Source: Corynebacterium variabile (lineage in GTDB: Bacteria > Actinomycetota > Actinomycetes > Mycobacteriales > Mycobacteriaceae). From it: 64,000 nt of DNA. Under the pieces are notes generated by a model that was not told where the DNA came from, searched no databases, and saw only the letters and a program-made list of their open reading frames with translations. Below are positions 46,669-54,113 of this stretch, piece by piece (position 1 is the stretch's first letter; each line of letters starts with the position of its first letter). The translations under genes were made by a program, and so were the position numbers. The stretch spans positions 274,265 to 338,264 of the forward strand of contig NZ_BJNT01000004.1 of assembly GCF_006539825.1 (NCBI RefSeq), in the 5' to 3' direction.

Positions 46669-47565
46669 CTACTCCGCGCCGAGGATGATCCGCGCGACAG
46701 CCGCCGGATCCTCGATGTGCGGGAAGTGCCCCACGCCGTAGAGCACCTCGGTGCGGGAGCCTTGACCGCCGCGGGCGGCGGACCACTTCGCGATCTTCGC
46801 GTTGTAGGCGCGGTCCATGGAGCCGTCGACGCACACCACGGGAGCGGCGGTGTGGTTCGGCAGGGTGCGGTCGAAGTGCCCGCCCTCGGGGCGGAACCGG
46901 CTGCGTACCGTCCAGCGTCGATACTCACACGACAGATGGGCGACCTTGTCGACCTGCATCGCTTCACGGCGCAGCTCGGCATGGTGGGCGCAGACCTCGG
47001 TGTCGCGGAAGCCCGGGGCCGCGCTGTAGCGGAAGGTTCCGACGGCCTTCTCTGCGTTGTTGCGCAGCAGGCGGTGCTCCGGCCAGCGCGGCAGCTGGGC
47101 GAACAGTGACGAGCGCAGTCGCGGCCACTGGGAGACCGGGTGCAACAGCACCGACCGGGCCACCACGCGTGGGTGGGCGGACGCCAGGGTCACCAGACCC
47201 CGGACCCGTTCCGGCTCGTGGGCGGCCATGGTCCAGCCGATCAGACCACCTTCACCGTGGCCGACGACGAGGGCGTCCATGTGCCCCAGACCGCGGATCA
47301 CGCCACACATGTCAGAGGCGGCGGTGGTCAGGTCGTAACCGCGGGGAGTCTTGTCCGACTTCCCGTAACCGCGCAGGTCCACGGCAGCGAGACGCACCGG
47401 GGCGTCCGCCAGCTCGGGCATCAGCTCGGTCCAGTCGAACCAGCCGCCACCGAAGCCGTGGATCAGCAGGACCAGTGGCGCGGTACGCGGGCCGGTGACG
47501 GCGACATGCAGACGAATGCCCCGGGTGTGCACATAGATGTGCTCCGGGGCGGGGGAGGAGTTCAC
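46669..47565 (-). CDS. Alpha/beta hydrolase, EphE-like
   Basis: A 298-residue alpha/beta hydrolase with LVLLIHGFGGGWFDW (oxyanion HG), AVDLRGYGKSDKTPRGYDL, and the C-terminal His in YGVGHFPHIEDP. The nucleophile elbow reads VVGHGEGGLIGW, with Gly where epoxide hydrolases have Asp and other hydrolases have Ser or Cys. Classical hydrolase activity is therefore doubtful. The position beside marP and a holin-like gene matches Rv3670 (ephE) in M. tuberculosis. It starts at GTG 47565, 16 bases after the holin-like gene, so they are probably cotranscribed. Confidence 0.88.
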   Translation of the reverse strand: MNSSPAPEHIYVHTRGIRLHVAVTGPRTAPLVLLIHGFGGGWFDWTELMPELADAPVRLAAVDLRGYGKSDKTPRGYDLTTAASDMCGVIRGLGHMDALVVGHGEGGLIGWTMAAHEPERVRGLVTLASAHPRVVARSVLLHPVSQWPRLRSSLFAQLPRWPEHRLLRNNAEKAVGTFRYSAAPGFRDTEVCAHHAELRREAMQVDKVAHLSCEYRRWTVRSRFRPEGGHFDRTLPNHTAAPVVCVDGSMDRAYNAKIAKWSAARGGQGSRTEVLYGVGHFPHIEDPAAVARIILGAE

Positions 47566-47581
47566 GGAAGGGGTCCGGCGT

Positions 47582-48091
47582 CTAGGTGAACATGCCGGCG
47601 TCGTCCGAGGAGGAGGCCGAGGAGCCGGAGCTCGGAATCACGGTCTTGAGCTTGCCGACCGAGTCGATCGTCGCTTCGGGCTTCTTCACACCCTTGATGA
47701 ACTTCACCGCCACGAACGACAGAACGACGACGAGGACGAACATGATGAGGAAGACCACGAGGAAGGCGACCCAGCGCGGCATCCAGCTGTCGAGGAGCTC
47801 AGCGAGGAAGAAGAAGAAGAAAAAGGAGCTGTAGGCGAGGATGACGCCCGCGCCACCCAGCAGACCTGCAGCGATGCCGGCCTTCTTCGCCGAACCTGCG
47901 ATCTCGGTCTTGGCCAGCTCGGTCTCCGAGCGGATCAGGGACGAGACCTGGGTGGAGGCGTCCCGCACGAGCTCACCGATGCCGGGGGTGCGGCCGGCGG
48001 CGGCGTCCTCCAGCGGGATGTTGTTGACCTGCGGGGTGAAGCTCTCGGCGTCGCTGAAGAAGCCGTTGTCCTTCTGGGTGTCCTTGCTCAC
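47582..48091 (-). CDS. Holin-X-like membrane protein (actinobacterial phage holin family)
   Basis: A 169-residue protein with an acidic N-terminus, an amphipathic segment (VRDASTQVSSLIRSETELAKTEI) and two hydrophobic helices (AGIAAGLLGGAGVILAYSSF with a run of Phe, then VAFLVVFLIMFVLVVVLSFV). The pattern is that of the holin superfamily III proteins, chromosomal in actinobacteria and found at this position as Rv3669. Despite the name, no lysis role is implied. I prefer the GTG at 48091 with GGGAGA 8 bases upstream; an ATG at 48130 in the same frame is possible. Confidence 0.8.
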   Translation of the reverse strand: MSKDTQKDNGFFSDAESFTPQVNNIPLEDAAAGRTPGIGELVRDASTQVSSLIRSETELAKTEIAGSAKKAGIAAGLLGGAGVILAYSSFFFFFFLAELLDSWMPRWVAFLVVFLIMFVLVVVLSFVAVKFIKGVKKPEATIDSVGKLKTVIPSSGSSASSSDDAGMFT

Positions 48092-48205
48092 TGCGTGTTC
48101 TCCCTGTCCGTACGTGTTGACTGTGGCCATTCTGCCATGCCTGGGCGGCTCCGGTGGGAGAACCCCGGGCGAAGTGGGGTTCAGTCGTCGGGAGGCGGAG
48201 AGATT

Positions 48206-49069
48206 TCACCGCCCGCGGCGGCGCACCACCAGCCCGGTCGCCAACGCGGCGATCAGTGCCAGCCCGGCGGACGCCCCGGCGATCACACCGCTCTTCTCCG
48301 GCAGGTGGAACAGCGGTTCGGGGCGGTTGAAGGTCACCGTGGGCCACTCGCGGGCAGCGGCCTCCTTCTTCAGGGCCTTGTCCGGGTTCACCGGTACGGG
48401 ATGACCCACCGCCTCCAGCAGTGGCAGATCGGTGGCCGAATCGGTGTAGGCGAAGCTGGACTCGAGTTCGTATCCGTGGCGTCCTGCCAGGTCACGCAGG
48501 CCCTCCACCTTCGCCGCGCCCTTGCAGAAGAACGGCACCTCGCCGGTGAACGTGCCGTCCTCGGCGACGGTCAGCTCCGTGGCGATGAGGTGGTCCACCC
48601 CGAGTTCCTCGGCGATCGGCGTGACCAGTAGCCGGGCGGACGCGGTGATCATCGCCGTCCGGTGGCCTGCCGCATGGTGGGCCTCGATGAGAGTCCGCGC
48701 CTCGGCGTAGATGAACGGCACGATGACCTCGTGCAGGGCGTCACGGGCGACCTCCACGAGATCGGCGGCGCGGCGTCCCTTCACCATCTCGACCAGGGCG
48801 TCCTTGGTGGCGTCCATCGACTCGTCGTCGTGGCCGGCGAGCTTGTAGTTGCCCAGCATGAGCAGCAGCCGCAGCATCTCGCCGGTGGTGATCAGGCCCC
48901 GGTCCGCCAGCGGTTTGCGGTACGCCATCGACGCAGAGGTGTCGATGACCGTCTTGTCCAGGTCGAAGACAGCGAGGACGCGCGACGGACCGACGCCGGG
49001 GTCGGTGGTGACCTGCGCGGCGTCGGGGAGGTCGACGAGCTCGGTGCTCTCTTCGGGGACTGACGTCAC
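48206..49069 (-). CDS. HAD-family phosphatase, SerB-like, with C-terminal membrane helix
   Basis: A 287-residue HAD subfamily IB hydrolase: motif I AVFDLDKTVIDTSAS, motif II in AMITASARLLV, and motif IV SFAYTDSATDLPLLEAVG. A C-terminal hydrophobic helix (GVIAGASAGLALIAALATGLVV) ends in RRRGR, a tail anchor with basic residues. It resembles actinobacterial inhibitory/morphology HAD proteins near the ssd-tad locus (Rv3661). The GTG at 49069 lies 6 bases after TATTGT, so it is probably leaderless. Divergent from the Tad operon. Confidence 0.9.
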   Translation of the reverse strand: MTSVPEESTELVDLPDAAQVTTDPGVGPSRVLAVFDLDKTVIDTSASMAYRKPLADRGLITTGEMLRLLLMLGNYKLAGHDDESMDATKDALVEMVKGRRAADLVEVARDALHEVIVPFIYAEARTLIEAHHAAGHRTAMITASARLLVTPIAEELGVDHLIATELTVAEDGTFTGEVPFFCKGAAKVEGLRDLAGRHGYELESSFAYTDSATDLPLLEAVGHPVPVNPDKALKKEAAAREWPTVTFNRPEPLFHLPEKSGVIAGASAGLALIAALATGLVVRRRGR

Positions 49070-49116
49070 GCCCCTACAATACGTCCCACCAGTCACAGTT
49101 GTTACACCTTGACGAG

Positions 49117-49125
49117 TTGTCCACA
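49117..49125 (+). promoter_or_regulatory. DnaA box 1 upstream of the Tad operon
   Basis: TTGTCCACA matches the actinobacterial DnaA-box consensus exactly. It lies in the divergent region between the HAD phosphatase and the Ssd/CpaE-like gene. Confidence 0.55.
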
Positions 49126-49150
49126 GGCAACCGTACGAATCGGAAGAGAG

Positions 49151-49159
49151 TTGTCCACA
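49151..49159 (+). promoter_or_regulatory. DnaA box 2 upstream of the Tad operon
   Basis: A second TTGTCCACA in the same direction, 34 bases from the first and within the same GAGTTGTCCACAGG context. Confidence 0.55.
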
Positions 49160-49212
49160 GGGAGAACGCCTGTTCTTGCCGGATCCCGGGGACCCTGGCA
49201 CGCTCCACCACC

Positions 49213-50229
49213 ATGTTGGGGACATTGCGACACCGAAACCATTCCGACCGCCCACCACGGACACCGGCACCCGTGGTCACCACCGTGACCACACCGGCTC
49301 TCGTCGAAGAGATCACACTCATCGTCGCCGTCACCGGCCGCGAGCTGATCACCTGGGATCCGGACGCGTCGCTGTCGGAGGGCACCGGTTCCGTGATCCT
49401 GCTGCAGGACGCCGCGTCCCCCGGTGTCGTCGCCGACCTCACCGCCCGGGGCGTTGCGGTGCGGACCGTGACCGTCACCGACGGCACCGGGGACGTCGGA
49501 GAGGTGGGTGAGGGGCGGGTCTTTTACCTGCCGGGGCAGGCCACCGACCTCGCCGCCCATCTCGGGGCCGCGGACCATCCGGACGTCGCCGTCTACGGTG
49601 CGGTCGGCGGGGCGGGGACCACTACGTTCGCCGCAGCCCTTGCCGAAGCGCTGGCCGACCCGGCTCTCGGCGGCGACGGCCAGGCACTGCTTGTCGAAGC
49701 CTCCGGGCACAGTGCCTTCGACCACCTCCTCGGCCTGGAGAACACCGCCGGTCGCCGCCTGCCCGACCTCGCCGGGACCTCGACTCTGACGGCCGCGATG
49801 CTGCGTGATCTGCCGTGGAGCGGGGACGTGGCCGTGCTGTCCGGTACCGGTCCGGTGCCGGACTACCTCGATACCGCCATGCCCGTCGTCCGCGACAGCG
49901 GACGGTGGAGCGGGGGAGAGGTGACCGGACGTCCTGTGCTCGTTGTCCCGGCGACCGTGCCCGGGGCGTTGGCCGGGCGTGCCGCACTGGCCCGGATCCC
50001 CGGCGCCGCCGTCGTCCTGCGCGGGATGCCCCGATCCGACCTCGAATGGAACGACGCGCTCACTCTCCTCGGCCGCGCACCCGAGGTCACCTGGGACGAC
50101 GACCCCTTCCTCACCGCCGAGACCGACCGCGGGGACTTCGGCCCCGGCCAGTCCACGGGTACCGCCGGGACCGCCGCCGCCCGCCTGGTCACGGCACTGG
50201 CCGACAGCCTGGACGGGGGCAACTCATGA
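49213..50229 (+). CDS. Ssd/CpaE-like P-loop protein of the Tad locus
   Basis: A 338-residue protein of the MinD/ParA-related group that heads actinobacterial tad loci (septum site determining Ssd, Rv3660c). It has an N-terminal receiver-like region (TGRELITWDPDAS) and a deviant Walker A region GAVGGAGTTTFAAALAEAL, followed by ARIPGAAVVLRGM. The classical Lys of Walker A is not clear, so ATPase activity is uncertain. It probably positions or controls the pilus apparatus at the cell pole or septum. The start is uncertain: ATG 49213 (MLGTLRHRNH) lacks a good ribosome site, and the frame is open back to 49099. It overlaps tadA by 4 bases. Confidence 0.8.
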   Translation: MLGTLRHRNHSDRPPRTPAPVVTTVTTPALVEEITLIVAVTGRELITWDPDASLSEGTGSVILLQDAASPGVVADLTARGVAVRTVTVTDGTGDVGEVGEGRVFYLPGQATDLAAHLGAADHPDVAVYGAVGGAGTTTFAAALAEALADPALGGDGQALLVEASGHSAFDHLLGLENTAGRRLPDLAGTSTLTAAMLRDLPWSGDVAVLSGTGPVPDYLDTAMPVVRDSGRWSGGEVTGRPVLVVPATVPGALAGRAALARIPGAAVVLRGMPRSDLEWNDALTLLGRAPEVTWDDDPFLTAETDRGDFGPGQSTGTAGTAAARLVTALADSLDGGNS

Positions 50230-51332
50230 GCGGCCTGCTCGCCGGTGTCCGCGACGACCTCGCCCGCCGCGGGGTGGACACCCCGACCCCCGCCGAGATC
50301 GCGGTCTCCGTCCAACGGGTCCAGCACGGCGAGACTGACCTGCGCATCGTCGATGACGTCCGCTCCCTGGCCCGCGAGTTCTCCGGACTCGGCGAACTGG
50401 CGGTGCCACTGGCGGACCCGGAGGTCACCGACGTCCTGCTCAACGGGCCGGGCCCGGTATGGATCGACCGTGGCTCCGGCATGGAACCCACCGACCTCGT
50501 CATCGGGGACGCCACCCGGTGCCGCGAGATCGCCGTCCGCCTGGCCACGGCCTGCGGGGTGCGGCTGGATGATGTGCGGCCTTTCGCCGACGGCGTCATC
50601 ACCGATCTGCCCGCGGGAGTGACGGCGCAGGCGGTGCGCGTCCACGCGGTCCTTGCCCCGCCGGCCGGGCAGGGGGCGTGCGTGAGTCTGCGGGCGCTGT
50701 CGGCGTCCCACCGGTCATTGGCGTCCCTGCAGGACGCGGGCCTGTTCAGCCCGCAGATCGGTGACCTGCTGCGTGACCTGGTCCACCGCCGCGAGAGCAT
50801 CCTCGTCAGCGGTGGCACCGGTGCGGGCAAGACCACCCTGCTCGCCGCGCTGCTGGCCGAGGTTCCCGAGCGCGAACGGATCCTGCTCGTCGAGGACACC
50901 CCCGAACTCTTCCCCGACCACCCGCACGTCATCGGACTGCGCACCCGTGACGCCGGGGTCGACGGCGCCGGCGAGATCGACGTGCGCACCCTGGTGCGGC
51001 AGAGCCTGCGGATGCGCCCCGACCGCATCGTTGTCGGGGAGATCCGCGGCGCCGAGATCGCCGAACTGCTGCTCGCCTTCAACACCGGCCACGCCGGCAG
51101 CGCGGGCACCGTCCACGCCAACGGGGTGGACGCCGTCCCCGGTCGCCTCCGAGCCCTCGGCGCCCTCGCCGGACTGCCGGATGCCGCAGTCGACCGGCAG
51201 GTCGCCGACGGCATCGGCGTGGTCGTGCACGTCGCGCGGACGTCTGCGGGGCGGCGCGTCACCAGCATCGGACGGTTCGTGGTGGATGACGCTGACGGCC
51301 TGACCGTGGAGCGGATGTGGGACGCATGCTGA
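50226..51332 (+). CDS. tadA: TadA/CpaF family secretion ATPase
   Basis: Hexameric motor ATPase for type IVc (Flp/Tad) pilus assembly. The 368-residue protein has an N-terminal domain with VTDVLLNGPGPVWIDRGSGM, Walker A VSGGTGAGKTTLLAAL, the Asp box region LLVEDTPELF, the His-box/Walker B region SLRMRPDRIVVGEIRGAE, and HAGSAGTVHANG. All motor motifs are present. The ATG overlaps the preceding stop as ATGA, and tadBC begins 7 bases before its end. Confidence 0.96.
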   Translation: MSGLLAGVRDDLARRGVDTPTPAEIAVSVQRVQHGETDLRIVDDVRSLAREFSGLGELAVPLADPEVTDVLLNGPGPVWIDRGSGMEPTDLVIGDATRCREIAVRLATACGVRLDDVRPFADGVITDLPAGVTAQAVRVHAVLAPPAGQGACVSLRALSASHRSLASLQDAGLFSPQIGDLLRDLVHRRESILVSGGTGAGKTTLLAALLAEVPERERILLVEDTPELFPDHPHVIGLRTRDAGVDGAGEIDVRTLVRQSLRMRPDRIVVGEIRGAEIAELLLAFNTGHAGSAGTVHANGVDAVPGRLRALGALAGLPDAAVDRQVADGIGVVVHVARTSAGRRVTSIGRFVVDDADGLTVERMWDAC

Positions 51333-52402
51333 CCGTCATCGCCGTCGCCGGGGTCCTCGGCCCCGTCGGCTTCACCGCCCACCGCATCTTCGGCCGCGTC
51401 CGCGCCTTCTCCGCCGAGCGCGCCCGCACCAGGACGCTGCGCTCGATCGTGGACGCCTTCTCCCGTGAACTCGGGGTCGGGGCTTTTCCGGTGGACGCCG
51501 CAGGTCATGCCCTCGACGCAGCCGATGACACCCGGGGAGCGGGCCGTGAACTCGTCGAGAAGTTGGCGGTGGAGGTGCGACGGGTGCGCCTCGGCGCGCA
51601 GCCGGGTTCTGGCAGCAGTCCCCATATCGATGCTGACGTGACCCGACTGCTCGCCGTCTGGGCGTCTTCCACCCGCCACGGCACCGCACTCGGCCGGCTC
51701 ATGGACCGGCTGCGCGCCGATCTGGATGCGCGGCTCACCCACCTCAGTCACACCTCGAGTGCCCTGGCCGGGGCAAGACTGACCGAGACGATCCTGCTGC
51801 TCCTGCCCTTCGGTGCCCTGGCCCTCGGCCAGTCGATGGGCCTGAATCCAGGGGCTTTCCTGGTGTGCAACGTGCTCGGCGTCCTGCTGCTGGTCGTGGG
51901 TGTGCTGATGGGATGCGCCGGGGCGCTGTGGACCGAGTCGCTGACCGTGACGGTCCTGGGTGGGGTGGGGCGACGGGCCGGTCCCTCGCCACTGGACGCC
52001 GCCCGCCTGCTCGACCTCTTCGCCGAATCACTGGCCTCGGGGTTGCCGGTGTCCGTGGCCTGGCATGTCGCCGCGACCTGCGGTGATGTCGACGATGCCG
52101 TTCGCCGCGTCGCCGCACTGCTGGCCCTCGGGGCGGGGGCGGAGGCCTGGGAGCCGTTGCGGGATGATCCGCACCTCGGGCCGGTCGCCGGGCTCGCCGA
52201 ATCCGGTTCCCGTAACGGGGCCCGGCTGGCCGACGGCGTCCGGGCGCAGGCCACACGGCTGCGGGCGGAAGCGGCGGATGCGGCGTTGGCCGGGGCGGAA
52301 CGGGTGCTCGTCGTCGTGGCGGCGCCGCTGACCCTGTGTTTCCTGCCCGCGTTCGTCCTCGTGGGGCTCATTCCGCTGGTGGTGGGCTTCGCCGGAATCT
52401 GA
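51326..52402 (+). CDS. Fused TadB-TadC inner-membrane platform protein
   Basis: A 358-residue membrane protein with two GspF-type domains. The first is near ASSTRHGTALGRLMDRLRAD followed by two helices (TETILLLLPFGALALGQSM, LVCNVLGVLLLVVGVLMGCA). The second is DAARLLDLFAESLASGLPVS to GSRNGARLADGVRAQATRLR, followed by two helices (VVVAAPLTLCFLPAFVLVGL). In many tad loci these are two genes (tadB and tadC; Rv3658c and Rv3657c in M. tuberculosis). One continuous frame makes both here. The start is ATG 51326 or GTG 51317. Confidence 0.88.
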   Translation: MLTVIAVAGVLGPVGFTAHRIFGRVRAFSAERARTRTLRSIVDAFSRELGVGAFPVDAAGHALDAADDTRGAGRELVEKLAVEVRRVRLGAQPGSGSSPHIDADVTRLLAVWASSTRHGTALGRLMDRLRADLDARLTHLSHTSSALAGARLTETILLLLPFGALALGQSMGLNPGAFLVCNVLGVLLLVVGVLMGCAGALWTESLTVTVLGGVGRRAGPSPLDAARLLDLFAESLASGLPVSVAWHVAATCGDVDDAVRRVAALLALGAGAEAWEPLRDDPHLGPVAGLAESGSRNGARLADGVRAQATRLRAEAADAALAGAERVLVVVAAPLTLCFLPAFVLVGLIPLVVGFAGI

Positions 52403-52462
52403 CCAGCACAACCGTTAACACCTGAACTGAACACTGAACTGAACACCGAACTGAAAGGGGAC

Positions 52463-52882
52463 ATGACCATGTCCACACCGACTGCACAGACTGCACAGAC
52501 TGCACAGACTGCACAGACCAGGATGACCACCCTGACCACCGACATCGACGAGGCGGCTGACCTCGCCGAGCTCACCGCACCCACTCCGCCGGACCACTTC
52601 GGCGACTGGGACACCGACCCGGACCCCGACGACTGGGGTGAGGAGCTGCCCGCCGCGCAGATCAACGAGGATCTTGACGAGGACAACGGTGACGACAATG
52701 GTGACGACGAAGACGACAGCGGCGGTTTCCTGGGCGATGACCTGGGGATGTCGACCATCGAGTACGCCCTGGGATGCGTGGCTGCGGCGGCCCTCGGCGC
52801 ACTGCTCTACCTCGTCGTCACCTCGGACACCGTCGAGTCCGCCCTCAGCGGGATCTTCGAACGTGCCCTCAACACGCAGTGA
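52463..52882 (+). CDS. Tad pilin-like protein (DUF4244) with long acidic N-terminal extension
   Basis: A 139-residue protein. The last 45 residues are Flp-pilin-like: the sequence GDDLG followed by MSTIEYALGCVAAAALG holds a prepilin cleavage site (after Gly) with Glu at +5 and Tyr at +6, then one hydrophobic helix. The leader of 94 residues is unusually long: it begins with four Thr-Ala-Gln repeats and ends in a very acidic stretch (DEDNGDDNGDDEDDSGG). Common Flp leaders are short and basic. AAAGGGG lies just before the ATG at 52463, and a second ATG is two codons later. It is probably the major pilin of the locus (Rv3656c counterpart). Confidence 0.85.
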   Translation: MTMSTPTAQTAQTAQTAQTRMTTLTTDIDEAADLAELTAPTPPDHFGDWDTDPDPDDWGEELPAAQINEDLDEDNGDDNGDDEDDSGGFLGDDLGMSTIEYALGCVAAAALGALLYLVVTSDTVESALSGIFERALNTQ

Positions 52883-53234
52883 CCCTGGCAGATCCGACGC
52901 CGGCTATGTCACCGTGGAAGCGGCCATCATGTTCACCGCGCTGACTGTCGTGGTCGGCCTGGTGGTCGCAGGGATCGTGACCGTGGCGTCCTACCTAGGG
53001 GCCGTGGACCTGGCACGCGACGCCGCCCGGGCAGCAGCGCTGGACCCGGGCAATGCGACCGGGGCGGCGTCCTCCGTGGTTTCCTCGGTGGACGCCGACG
53101 CGCAGGTCTCGGTGAGCGGTGGGGGAGGCGCGGGGACGGATCTCATCACCGTGCAAGTCACACGGCCCGGGCACCTGTTCGACCTCTCCGCGACGGCTGT
53201 CATCGTCGCCGAGCCGTCGGGGGAGTCGCAGTGA
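52863..53234 (+). CDS. TadE-like pseudopilin
   Basis: A 123-residue minor pilin. The N-terminus reads SDAG then YVTVEAAIMFTALTVVVG, a prepilin-like site with Glu at +5 followed by a hydrophobic helix, and LVVAGIVTVASYLGAVDLAR. The rest is a small globular domain. It starts at GTG 52863, which overlaps the preceding pilin gene by 20 bases; the ribosome site is weak, so coupling is likely. Stop overlaps the next gene (GTGA). Counterpart of Rv3655c. Confidence 0.85.
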   Translation: MPSTRSDPGRSDAGYVTVEAAIMFTALTVVVGLVVAGIVTVASYLGAVDLARDAARAAALDPGNATGAASSVVSSVDADAQVSVSGGGGAGTDLITVQVTRPGHLFDLSATAVIVAEPSGESQ

Positions 53235-53626
53235 GTCTTCGCCTTGATGCTGTCTTCAGGGTTGGAGGGGGAGAGAGGAACGAGGACGGCTCGGCCACTG
53301 TCGCGGGGGCCGGAGTGATCCTCGGGATCATCGCCATCGCGACCTTCCTCGGACTGCAGGTCACCGGGCTGGTCCAGCAGCACCGGGCGGACGCCGCCGC
53401 CGACCTCACTGCCCTCTCCGCGGCGACCGTGCAGATCAGCTCCGGCGTACCGGAAGCCTGCGGGCGGGCGGCTGAGATCGCCGAATCCAACGGGGCCTCG
53501 CTGACGCAGTGTCACGAGGTCACCGGTGGTGGGCCGGACGCGCCGGGCGGGACTGCCGGCGAAGAGGGGGTTCTCGTCGAAGTGACTGTGGGATCCCGCT
53601 CCGCCGTCGCCGTCGCCGGGCCGTGA
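53231..53626 (+). CDS. TadF/Rv3654c-like secretion-neighbourhood protein
   Basis: A 131-residue protein with one N-terminal helix (ATVAGAGVILGIIAIATFLG) after EDGS, then HRADAAADLTALSAATVQ, the pattern of TadE/G-like Flp-assembly proteins. One CGRA and one QCHEV Cys could pair. It is the last gene of the operon, starting at GTG 53231 in overlap with the TadE stop. A hairpin with a 12-bp stem lies 75 bases downstream. Confidence 0.85.
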   Translation: MSLRLDAVFRVGGGERNEDGSATVAGAGVILGIIAIATFLGLQVTGLVQQHRADAAADLTALSAATVQISSGVPEACGRAAEIAESNGASLTQCHEVTGGGPDAPGGTAGEEGVLVEVTVGSRSAVAVAGP

Positions 53627-53700
53627 TCTGGTCTCGGGGGACTGTTAATGCCTGTCTCATGCCTGTCGCTACAGGTACGGAGTGTGCAGCATTGTCGCTA

Positions 53701-53752
53701 CCAGTACCGAGAGGCGGCTGTCAGGTACCTGATTTCCGCGTCTCGGTACTGG
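53701..53752 (+). terminator. Hairpin after the Tad operon
   Basis: CCAGTACCGAGA and TCTCGGTACTGG form a perfect 12-bp stem, and the flanking bases (GCAG and CTGC ends at 53687 and 53769) extend an imperfect stem to over 80 bases. A small CAGGTACCTG palindrome lies in the loop. No T-run follows. The 487-base gap 53627-54113 also holds the first 73-bp repeat copy and an AT-rich patch near 54000-54030 that may hold the promoter of the next gene. Confidence 0.5.
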
Positions 53753-53831
53753 TGGCAGATGTTCTGCATGCCCCATACTGCTGCTGACCACCGGTCGACG
53801 GTGAAGACAGGGTGAGATGGGGGCATGGCCG

Positions 53832-53904
53832 GGATGTCGGCATCACGCAGCGAGAGGTCGTTGGGGAAGGGTCGAAAACAGCCTCAGACTGCGCGATGCG
53901 GACA
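53832..53904. repeat. 73-bp direct repeat, copy 1
   Basis: Identical over 73 bases to 55120-55192, in the same direction, beginning GGATGTCGGCATCACGCAGC and ending CTGCGCGATGCGGACA. Within the repeat, GCATCaCGCAG and CTGCGcGATGC can pair (two 5-bp blocks with one mismatch) around a 38-base loop. It lies 210 bases upstream of the gene at 54114. Confidence 0.9.
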
Positions 53905-54113
53905 GCCTGAGAAGAGTGGTTCTTCCTTGTTCGGACCGTAGCGGGGGCGGAGGGGGTGAATTCTTCCGGGGAGACGGTTTTCGTCGACGAACAACGTGAG
54001 ATATAGACTCCAAGCGCAATCTGAGAATTGCGCTGCGCCGGTCCTGACCTGCGCAAGGAACCCACATGACCAAGAGAGGACCGCGCTGACGTCCAGCAGT
54101 GCGGGCAACAGAC

